A stretch of DNA of 64,000 nt from Alphaproteobacteria bacterium (GTDB taxonomy: Bacteria; Pseudomonadota; Alphaproteobacteria; TMED109): positions 1 through 64,000 of the forward strand of contig JAURCJ010000005.1 in the NCBI GenBank assembly GCA_030828505.1, given 5' to 3'. The notes below the pieces were generated by a model. It was not told the DNA's origin and did not search any database. It saw only the letters and a list, made by a program, of their open reading frames with translations. Below are positions 18,062 through 25,239 of the stretch, one piece after another. The position numbers and the translations under genes are program-made. The first letter of the stretch is position 1, and each line of letters begins with the position of its first letter.

Positions 18062-18970
18062 ATGTATTGGGAAAAATTTTTGATTAAATATATTTTATTT
18101 ATTTGTGTCTTTATATATTCAGGAGTAACTCTATCAGGCCCCTTCTCAGATTTTAAAGCAGGAGCTGAGCTTTCAGAGGAACTCTCTTCTAGCCCTACCG
18201 CAAAAAGAAATACTCCGAATTCTGACAGTTTAGTCCAGTCAATTGATGCTCTAAATCCTAAAAACTCAAGTGTTTGGAGAGAATTACAAGATAATTTACT
18301 TGGTAATGATGCAAATGTCTTATTCGTAGATGATATTAAACTCATTATGCAGGACTATATTGAAGAGGCACATAAAGTTCCTTTAATAGTTACTCTTCCT
18401 AAAAGATTATATAATTTTAAAAACTTTATATTAATAATAGAAAATAATCCTATTCAACAAGCTATGTCTATAAGACCTTATAGGTTAATTGAATCTCTTG
18501 GAATGAATATTAGATTAGAAGATGACTCTCCAGTTAGAGCTGCAGTTCAAGGTGATAACGGTATTTGGTATGTTGGATCTAAAATGGCTTTTGTAGCAAG
18601 TGTAGGAGGGTGTTCAACCCCTGCTTGCGACCCCTCTGTAGAGGTCTGTGAAACAGGCACTATAGGTAAAATAGCTATAAAACAATATGAAAGAGAAGCA
18701 GGGGCAGAAAGAATAAAATTAAAGGTTACACATCCTATGGAGACTGGTTTCGTCACTGATTTACAAGGTGAAATTATACCAGAGTATTTTGTAAAAAATA
18801 TACATGTTGATGATAATAAAGGTGCAATAGCAGATATTACTACTTTTGCAGCTTTATCCAGTGATCCTGTAATATTATTAGATTTACCCAAAAAGGGTCA
18901 AAGTGTTAGAGTGCATGTAAAAGATTCTTTAGGGCTAGAATTTTTCTCTTATGATAGTAATACAATGTAA
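18062..18970 (+). CDS. Quinoprotein dehydrogenase-associated SoxYZ-like carrier
   Basis: The 302-residue exported protein combines a SoxY-like domain (about 65-180) and a SoxZ-like domain (about 200-300). A signal peptide covers about residues 1-26. Between the domains is a cysteine-bearing arm, V-G-G-C184-S-T-P-A-C189 with C196 nearby, in place of the C-terminal GGCGG arm of true SoxY. This layout matches the carrier family that accompanies PQQ-dependent methanol or alcohol dehydrogenases. Its TAA and the next gene's ATG share a base, so the metallo-hydrolase is translationally coupled. No dehydrogenase or pqq gene is in the window. Family assignment is from memory of the domain layout. Confidence 0.8.
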   Translation: MYWEKFLIKYILFICVFIYSGVTLSGPFSDFKAGAELSEELSSSPTAKRNTPNSDSLVQSIDALNPKNSSVWRELQDNLLGNDANVLFVDDIKLIMQDYIEEAHKVPLIVTLPKRLYNFKNFILIIENNPIQQAMSIRPYRLIESLGMNIRLEDDSPVRAAVQGDNGIWYVGSKMAFVASVGGCSTPACDPSVEVCETGTIGKIAIKQYEREAGAERIKLKVTHPMETGFVTDLQGEIIPEYFVKNIHVDDNKGAIADITTFAALSSDPVILLDLPKKGQSVRVHVKDSLGLEFFSYDSNTM

Positions 18971-19902
18971 TGAAAATTTTTAATATAATTTTAATTTTTA
19001 TATTATATTTTAATGTATATCCTTCTTTCTCTTCAAATGATTTTAACTTAGTTCCTATAAAAGTAAGTAATAATGTTTTTGTATTTGTAGGTGCTAATGA
19101 GGATATAAATAATAAAAATGGAGGAGCAATAAGTAACACAGGCTTTATAATAGGGGATGATAGTATACTTGTTATAGATGCTGGCCCAAGTTATATATAC
19201 GCTTCTAATGTTATAGAAATAATAAAGTCTTTTTCTGATTTACCTATAAAATATTTAGTAGTGACACATCATCATGCTGATCATTCATTTGGCATTTCTA
19301 GGTATTTAGAAATGGATGTGGAAATTATTATGGCACCGGCAGAGTTAAAAAGATATCTAAAATATGGAAATCGCTCATTAAAACAACTTAGAGACCTTAT
19401 AGGAGAGGAGTGGTTTTTAGATACAAAAATAAATTCTTTTCAATATAAAGAAAAAAAATATCCTGTAAGTTTAAATTTGGGTAATAGAAATATTCTAATA
19501 GAGTTATACGAGAAAGGGCATTCAGATGGAGACCTAATTATTAAGGATAAAATTAGTAGTACTTTGTTTGTTGGAGATTTAGTATTTAGTGGTAGGGCTC
19601 CTACTATACCGCATGCTAATATTAATAATTGGAAAAATTATATTGACCTTATTAGTAAAAAAAATTGGAATTATTTAATACCTGGTCACGGCAATATTAT
19701 AAAAAACAAAGATGAACTTTTACCCACAAAAAATTGGATTACTTTTATTGATAAAACTGCAAAAGAAGCATCCATAAGTGGAATAAGTGCGTTAGAAATT
19801 TTTAATGAAGGTTTACCAGATTTCATCAAGGAATATAAACTAGCGAAGGAGACCTGGTATAGGGATTTACCTATATTAATTAATAAGTATGAGTTTGATT
19901 AA
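18970..19902 (+). CDS. Quinoprotein relay system zinc metallo-hydrolase (SoxH-related)
   Basis: This is an exported metallo-beta-lactamase-fold hydrolase of 310 residues with a short signal peptide at about 1-21. The zinc motif is T-H100-H-H102-A-D104-H105, with later ligands in EKGHSDGD, FVGDLVFSG and IPGHGN. SoxH-related hydrolases encoded beside SoxYZ-like carriers are thought to act on a thiol-bound adduct of the carrier. The start overlaps the carrier stop by one base (TAATG). It ends 49 bases before tRNA-Leu. The reaction is not established for the family. Confidence 0.82.
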   Translation: MKIFNIILIFILYFNVYPSFSSNDFNLVPIKVSNNVFVFVGANEDINNKNGGAISNTGFIIGDDSILVIDAGPSYIYASNVIEIIKSFSDLPIKYLVVTHHHADHSFGISRYLEMDVEIIMAPAELKRYLKYGNRSLKQLRDLIGEEWFLDTKINSFQYKEKKYPVSLNLGNRNILIELYEKGHSDGDLIIKDKISSTLFVGDLVFSGRAPTIPHANINNWKNYIDLISKKNWNYLIPGHGNIIKNKDELLPTKNWITFIDKTAKEASISGISALEIFNEGLPDFIKEYKLAKETWYRDLPILINKYEFD

Positions 19903-19951
19903 TTTTTTGTTGCCCTATTAAACATTATATATTACAGATTATTTTAATTAA

Positions 19952-20038
19952 GCCACTGTGGCGGAACTGGTAGACGCGGTGGATTCAAAATCCACTTGAG
20001 GTAACTCAGTGTCGGTTCGAGTCCGACCAGTGGTACCA
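19952..20038 (+). tRNA. tRNA-Leu (anticodon CAA)
   Basis: The cloverleaf has acceptor GCCACTG pairing with CAGTGGT (first pair G-U), and D-loop TGGTAGAC. The anticodon stem GTGGA/TCCAC carries loop TTCAAAA, so the anticodon is CAA. A class II variable arm TGAGGTAACTCA and the T-loop TTCGAGT follow. The 3-prime CCA is encoded at 20036-20038. It reads UUG leucine codons. It lies between the metallo-hydrolase and speD. Confidence 0.97.
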
Positions 20039-20070
20039 TAAATTTTTTGTGAAATTAGGTATATTTATTT

Positions 20071-20487
20071 ATGGATATAGATTCTAAAAATTTGAAGAAT
20101 TCTGGAAGTACATCGGATCATTTCGTCGAGGATAATGGTATGTTATTTGCAGGTCATCACTATCTTATTGATATGTGGGATTGTCTTTATTTAGAAGATA
20201 AAAAAAAAATAGAAGATTTATTAATAAGAGCAGCTAAAGTTGCCAGAGCGACTGTATTACAAATAAAAGTTCATCATTTTGGAGAAGGGCAAGGAGTATC
20301 TGGGGTAGCTATACTAGCTGAATCTCATATAAGTATCCACACTTGGCCTGAGAGAAATTTTGCAGCTTTTGATATTTTTATGTGTGGGTCTACAAATCCT
20401 GACTTATCACTTAATTTTCTAAAAAAAGAATTTAATGCTAAGAAAGTTAATGTAAAAAAACTTAAAAGAGGACTTATTAATTATTAA
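20071..20487 (+). CDS. speD: S-adenosylmethionine decarboxylase proenzyme
   Basis: SpeD decarboxylates S-adenosylmethionine to give the aminopropyl donor for spermidine. It is the small prokaryotic class (138 residues) that self-cleaves to make a pyruvoyl group. Cleavage would fall between E84 and S85 in ESHISIHTWPE; H90 and C105 match the processing and proton-donor residues of the class (Ser +5 and +20). It is one base upstream of the ornithine decarboxylase gene, and spermidine synthase is convergent just beyond. Confidence 0.95.
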   Translation: MDIDSKNLKNSGSTSDHFVEDNGMLFAGHHYLIDMWDCLYLEDKKKIEDLLIRAAKVARATVLQIKVHHFGEGQGVSGVAILAESHISIHTWPERNFAAFDIFMCGSTNPDLSLNFLKKEFNAKKVNVKKLKRGLINY

Positions 20488-20488
20488 A

Positions 20489-21622
20489 ATGACTATTAAT
20501 TATATTGAAAATTTTTTAAAAAATTCTAATTTAGAATGTCCATGTTTAGTTATAGATTTATCTATGGTTTCTGATTCTTATAAAAAACTTCAGAAAGTTT
20601 TTCCTAATTATAAAATTTATTATGCAGTTAAAGCAAATCCTGCAAAAGAAATACTTAATTGTTTAAAAAATAAAGGTTCTTATTTTGATGTTTCTAGTAA
20701 AAATGAAATTAAGTTATGTTTATCAGAATCTATAGATCCGTCATTTCTATCATTTGGAAATACAGTGAAGAAAGAAAAAGATATTCTATGGGCTTATAAG
20801 CAAGGTGTAAAACTATTTGCTTTTGATTCTATTGAGGAGTTAAACAAGATCGAGAAAAATGCTAAAAATGCTAAAGTTTTTTGTAGGCTTCAGGTTCCTA
20901 ATCAAGGAGCTAATTGGCCGTTATCAAAAAAGTTTGGTTGTTCTACTGAGATGGCTAAAAAATTATTATTAGATGCAAAAAAGAAAAACCTTTGTCCTGT
21001 AGGTTTGTCCTTTCATGTGGGTTCTCAACAAACTAATATAAATAGGTGGGTAGAATCTCTTAAACTTTGTTATGATGTATATTCATATTTGAAAGATAAT
21101 AATATTCTTTTAGGATTTATAAATCTAGGAGGAGGTATTCCAGTAAATTATTTTGATTATAATTTTGATTTAAAAGTATTTTCTGAAAAGTTAAAAAAAG
21201 AAATTAAAAATATTTTTAGAGATGCGCCTATTAACTTTATGTTAGAGCCAGGTAGGTTTTTAGTAGCTGAAGCAGGTATCATTGAGTCAGAAGTCATCCT
21301 AGTATCAAAAAAGAATAATGAAGATATAAAAAGATGGGTTTATCTGGACATAGGAAGGTTTGGAGGTCTAGCAGAAACAGAATCTGAATCTATTCGTTAT
21401 AAAATTAGTGCAGTTAATAATAATTCTGCATGTAGTCCAGTAAATATTGCAGGTCCTTCTTGTGATGGCGCAGATATTCTTTATGAAAAATATCATTATG
21501 AGTTACCAAAAAATCTGAAGGCAGGGGATAAGGTTAGGCTTTATTCAGCAGGAGCTTATACTTCTGTTTATGTTTCTGATTTTAATGGGTTACAAAGATT
21601 ACGAGAATATTTTATTAAATAA
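20489..21622 (+). CDS. PLP-dependent ornithine (lysine) decarboxylase, alanine-racemase fold
   Basis: This is a type III fold decarboxylase of 377 residues. K48 in YAVKAN binds PLP, FHVGSQ near 174-179 and LGGGIP near 211-216 hold the phosphate, EPGRF lies near 253, and the catalytic cysteine is C325 in PSCDGAD. It most likely makes putrescine from ornithine for SpeD/SpeE. Some members of this family also use lysine or carboxynorspermidine, and substrate cannot be fixed by eye. The speD-odc pair is separated by one base. Confidence 0.9.
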   Translation: MTINYIENFLKNSNLECPCLVIDLSMVSDSYKKLQKVFPNYKIYYAVKANPAKEILNCLKNKGSYFDVSSKNEIKLCLSESIDPSFLSFGNTVKKEKDILWAYKQGVKLFAFDSIEELNKIEKNAKNAKVFCRLQVPNQGANWPLSKKFGCSTEMAKKLLLDAKKKNLCPVGLSFHVGSQQTNINRWVESLKLCYDVYSYLKDNNILLGFINLGGGIPVNYFDYNFDLKVFSEKLKKEIKNIFRDAPINFMLEPGRFLVAEAGIIESEVILVSKKNNEDIKRWVYLDIGRFGGLAETESESIRYKISAVNNNSACSPVNIAGPSCDGADILYEKYHYELPKNLKAGDKVRLYSAGAYTSVYVSDFNGLQRLREYFIK

Positions 21623-21632
21623 AATGTATTTT

Positions 21633-22475
21633 TTATATATCTTTTATCCACTGTGGTAAGTGAAATGAAGATTGATGAATTTCACTTGTATAATATTTCG
21701 TATTTAACTTTTTAATAAATTTTATTTTTCTATTTAAATTTATAGTATTAGTAATATCTGTAGCCTTTGATGCCCATGTTAATGCCATATGTCCTCCAAT
21801 ATATGTTGGAACAACTGTTAAATATAATCCATAAAATTTAAAAATAGATTTTAAATATTTTTTTGTATCCTTAAGCTCTTTTTTTTGAAAGAAAGGAACT
21901 CCATTTTGAAATACAGCAATTCCTTCATGAGTTAATGAATTTTTTATATCTTTATAAAAGTTTAGTTTAAATAAATTTTTTCCTGGTCCTATTGGATCAG
22001 GTCTATCTGCTATAATTAAATCAAAATAATTTTTAAATTTATTATTTTTTATAAATTTTGAGGCGTCTTCGATTGCAATATTAACTTTAGAATTTTTTAA
22101 ACACCCATGGTTAATTTTTTTTAAATACTTGTGGCTTAAATTTATTACATCTTCATCAATTTCACATATAAATATTTCTTTAATTTTTTTATGCTTCAAA
22201 AGTTCAGAAGCTATTGCGCCATCGCCTCCTCCAATTATTAAAACTTTTTTAACATTCCCATGTGAAATCATTGGTAAATGGGTTAACATTTCTGAGTAGA
22301 AATAATGATCAAATTCCGTTATTTGTAATACATTATCTAATGCTAAAATTTTTCCAAAATATTTCGAGTTAAATATTAAGATATCTTGAAATTTACTTTT
22401 TTTCTTAACTATAATTTTTTCAATAAAAATATTTTGATTATATTTTTTATATAAATTTTCTGAAAATTTTTTCAT
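21633..22475 (-). CDS. speE: Spermidine synthase
   Basis: SpeE transfers the aminopropyl group from decarboxylated SAM to putrescine. The 280 residues have the SAM-type Rossmann core. IIGGGDGAIASELLKH near 78-93 binds the donor, EIDEDVI near 103-109 follows, and ADRPDPIGPG near 157-166 carries the aspartate of the substrate site. It is convergent with odc, 10 bases apart, completing a putrescine-to-spermidine cassette. The NUDIX gene lies 15 bases upstream. Confidence 0.93.
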   Translation of the reverse strand: MKKFSENLYKKYNQNIFIEKIIVKKKSKFQDILIFNSKYFGKILALDNVLQITEFDHYFYSEMLTHLPMISHGNVKKVLIIGGGDGAIASELLKHKKIKEIFICEIDEDVINLSHKYLKKINHGCLKNSKVNIAIEDASKFIKNNKFKNYFDLIIADRPDPIGPGKNLFKLNFYKDIKNSLTHEGIAVFQNGVPFFQKKELKDTKKYLKSIFKFYGLYLTVVPTYIGGHMALTWASKATDITNTINLNRKIKFIKKLNTKYYTSEIHQSSFHLPQWIKDI

Positions 22476-22490
22476 TTTTTGTTATTAATA

Positions 22491-23249
22491 TTATTTTCTA
22501 GTTATCCATTGCTTTCCCATTTTCCAAGTAAACATGGGACGGTTATGCAACATTCTTTTTATTTTTAAAATATCGCCATTGTATTCTATAAGTTCATTAA
22601 TCATAAATTCTGTTACATCAGCCATAGGAAGTTTGGTAGCTTGATTAATAGGTATCCATTTAATTTCTACTAATTCACTGGTAGTTTTAATATTTCCAGT
22701 CAAATATTTTGCATCTGCTAAAAAAAACCTTGCATGAAAACGAATAGGGCTAAAAGTAGGAGTTATTGCTCTACCTAGATAAATAAGTTTGGCTAAATCA
22801 GGGATTAATCCCTTCTTTGACATAATAGTAATACCATTATCTATGTCACTATCATTTATATGCGATACATTTTTTGCCTTCTTCCCAAGTATTAGGCCTG
22901 TTTCTTCAACGGTTTCTCTAATAGATGCAATTGCCAGTGCGTTGGCAGTTTTTATATTATTAGATACTACTAATTTTTTTATTATACTATCATTGAGTTT
23001 AGTTGTTTCAGAAATACTATAGTCATTTTTATCCAAAACTCCCCCAGGAAAAACCCACGCACCTGGCATAAAACGAGTTTTATTAGATCTTTTGCCTAAT
23101 AATACTTTTACTTCTCGAGGCGAGGTTTTTAATAATACTAAGCTAGCTGCATTTCTTGGTTTAGCTATTTTAGTACCTTTTTCTTTTTTAGGTGTGAACT
23201 TAAGTTCTTTCTTCACCATACTTCTTGCTATATATTTTTTTTGCTGCAT
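22491..23249 (-). CDS. NUDIX hydrolase with split Nudix box (NUDT19-like)
   Basis: This is a NUDIX-fold pyrophosphatase of 252 residues. The Nudix box is spread out: W-V-F-P-G-G-V near 69-75 is followed by an insertion of about 35 residues before the R-E-T-V-E-E-T-G-L helix near 112-120. An inserted Nudix box is a feature of NUDT19/RP2-type coenzyme A diphosphatases. The N-terminal 30 residues are Lys-rich. Substrate is unknown; a CoA ester or other nucleoside diphosphate derivative is plausible. Confidence 0.85.
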   Translation of the reverse strand: MQQKKYIARSMVKKELKFTPKKEKGTKIAKPRNAASLVLLKTSPREVKVLLGKRSNKTRFMPGAWVFPGGVLDKNDYSISETTKLNDSIIKKLVVSNNIKTANALAIASIRETVEETGLILGKKAKNVSHINDSDIDNGITIMSKKGLIPDLAKLIYLGRAITPTFSPIRFHARFFLADAKYLTGNIKTTSELVEIKWIPINQATKLPMADVTEFMINELIEYNGDILKIKRMLHNRPMFTWKMGKQWITRK

Positions 23250-23353
23250 TATTTTATGTTATTTCATCTTAAGAAGGTTATAATCAATTATATTTTATAT
23301 ATATTTATTACTCAAAGGTATACCGATTTATAAAAAATAGTTAGGAGTGAATT

Positions 23354-24253
23354 TTGGAAGTTATAAATAAAAGAGACCAAAAATCTTTACAAGATTTATT
23401 AACGCATGAATTAGACTTTAAATATGCAACATCCAAAGAGGTGTTGCCTGGTATCAGAAGAATTGTAGCCCCTAATCCCAGCCCGTATACTCTCCATGGA
23501 ACGGGAACATATATAATTGGTTCTGGGGAAATTGCAATTATTGATCCTGGTCCGAATATTTCTTCACATATTGACGCTATAATAAATGAAACTAAAGGGG
23601 AAAAAATTACTCATATATTGGTTACCCATACTCATGCTGACCATTCTCCTGCAGCTAAACCACTAGCAAATTTAACTGGTGGTGTTGTGATGGGTTATGG
23701 TCCTCATGGAAATGAAGAAGGCGAAGAAGGAGCAGATTTAAATTTTGTTCCTGATCATTTAATAAGGGATAATGAAATTATTAAAGGTTCTAACTGGGAA
23801 TTAGAATGTATACATACGCCCGGTCATACTTCAAATCATATTTGTTATTCTTTGAAGGGAACTAGAGCTGTATTAACAGGAGACCATATAATGGGTTGGT
23901 CTACAACTTTAGTATCTCCCCCAGATGGAAATATGAAAGATTATTTTGCTAGTTTAGAAAAAATGTTGTTTAGAGAAGATGAATATTATATCCCATCTCA
24001 TGGAGAAATGATTAAAAACCCTAAGAGATTTGTTACTGCTTTAATAGGTCATAGAAAGATGAGAGAAAGACAGATAAAAAAGTATTTACATCATAATCAA
24101 ATATCTTATATTCCAGATTTGGTATCAAAAATGTACCCTAATTTAGATAAAAGATTGATAAAAGCTGCAGGCCAATCTGTTCTAGCGCATTTACTACACA
24201 TGCAAGATTTGGGCGACGTTAAATTTAGTGAAGATGGTTGGTTTCTAATATAA
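23354..24253 (+). CDS. Metallo-beta-lactamase-fold hydrolase (LACTB2-like)
   Basis: This is a cytoplasmic MBL-fold hydrolase of 299 residues with T-H-T-H-A-D-H-S in the first zinc loop, CIHTPGHTSNH, LTGDHIMGW and IPSHGEMI. A C-terminal helical winged-helix-like region of about 80 residues is the pattern of LACTB2-type proteins, some of which have RNase or thioester hydrolase activity. The start is TTG, with AGGAG 6 bases upstream. It leads a long plus-strand run through mutL, 22 bases before ribF. Confidence 0.87.
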   Translation: MEVINKRDQKSLQDLLTHELDFKYATSKEVLPGIRRIVAPNPSPYTLHGTGTYIIGSGEIAIIDPGPNISSHIDAIINETKGEKITHILVTHTHADHSPAAKPLANLTGGVVMGYGPHGNEEGEEGADLNFVPDHLIRDNEIIKGSNWELECIHTPGHTSNHICYSLKGTRAVLTGDHIMGWSTTLVSPPDGNMKDYFASLEKMLFREDEYYIPSHGEMIKNPKRFVTALIGHRKMRERQIKKYLHHNQISYIPDLVSKMYPNLDKRLIKAAGQSVLAHLLHMQDLGDVKFSEDGWFLI

Positions 24254-24275
24254 TATTTATACAAAAGAGTTTTAT

Positions 24276-25220
24276 ATGGTTTCTGTATATAGAGAATTTT
24301 CTGATTTAAAAAATAATGTAAATAATTCAATAGTTATAATAGGTAATTTTGATGGGGTACACTTAGGGCATCAAGCAGTAATTAATTATGCTAAATCTTT
24401 AAAAAAAGAGTCTAATGATAAAATATTATTATTTACATTTTATCCACATCCACTAAAAGTATTGCGTCCTGAGAATGCTCCAAAAAATATTTTATCTTTT
24501 AGAAGTAAAGTTTTAAAAATGAAGAAAATTGGTATAGATATAATTCTTGCTCAACGCTTCAATAAAGATTTTTCTAAAATATCTGCATCTGACTTTATTA
24601 AAATTATTTTGTCTCAAGGCCTTAAAGCTAGGCATATTATAGTAGGTGATGATTTTCACTTTGGTCACAAAAGAGAGGGCAATATAACTTATTTAAAATC
24701 ACAAGAACATGAAAACAATTTTAAGGTTCATATAATAGAAGAATCTTCTTTAGATAATGTTAGGTATTCTTCAAGTCTAATAAGAGAAATGATAGAAAAA
24801 GGAAAAATGTTAGAAGCTAAGAAAGTACTGGGGTACTTTCATGAAGTTGAGGGTAAAGTTGTAAAAGGAGAACAAATGGGAAGGAAGTTAGGTTTCCCTA
24901 CAGCTAATATTCATTATATGAATACTATTATTCCAGAAAATGGTATTTATGCAGGTTGGGTAAAGTTTCAGAATAAAATATACATGAGTGCAATTTCTAC
25001 TGGATATCGACCACAATTTGAAGGAAAAAAAAGGTTTTTAGAAGCATATATCCTAAATTTTAGTGGAGATATTTATGGAACACGTATAAAAGTTTCTTTG
25101 GTAAAGAAAATTCGTGATGAAGAAGTATTTTCTGATATAGATAAATTAAAAAATCAAATGAGTTTAGATTGTAAAGAGGCTGTCAAAGTATTAGAAAAAA
25201 ATAAAATCAATATTTTATAA
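24276..25220 (+). CDS. ribF: Bifunctional riboflavin kinase/FAD synthetase
   Basis: RibF phosphorylates riboflavin to FMN and adenylates FMN to FAD. The N-terminal FAD synthetase domain shows IGNFDGVHLGHQ, FYPHP and GDDFHFGHKREGN. YSSSLIREMI links the domains. The C-terminal riboflavin kinase domain has GRKLGFPTANI. Its 314 residues fit. It sits in the conserved ribF-ileS-lspA order, 19 bases before ileS. Confidence 0.95.
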   Translation: MVSVYREFSDLKNNVNNSIVIIGNFDGVHLGHQAVINYAKSLKKESNDKILLFTFYPHPLKVLRPENAPKNILSFRSKVLKMKKIGIDIILAQRFNKDFSKISASDFIKIILSQGLKARHIIVGDDFHFGHKREGNITYLKSQEHENNFKVHIIEESSLDNVRYSSSLIREMIEKGKMLEAKKVLGYFHEVEGKVVKGEQMGRKLGFPTANIHYMNTIIPENGIYAGWVKFQNKIYMSAISTGYRPQFEGKKRFLEAYILNFSGDIYGTRIKVSLVKKIRDEEVFSDIDKLKNQMSLDCKEAVKVLEKNKINIL

Positions 25221-25239
25221 GTATTATGAGGAAAAGTTA

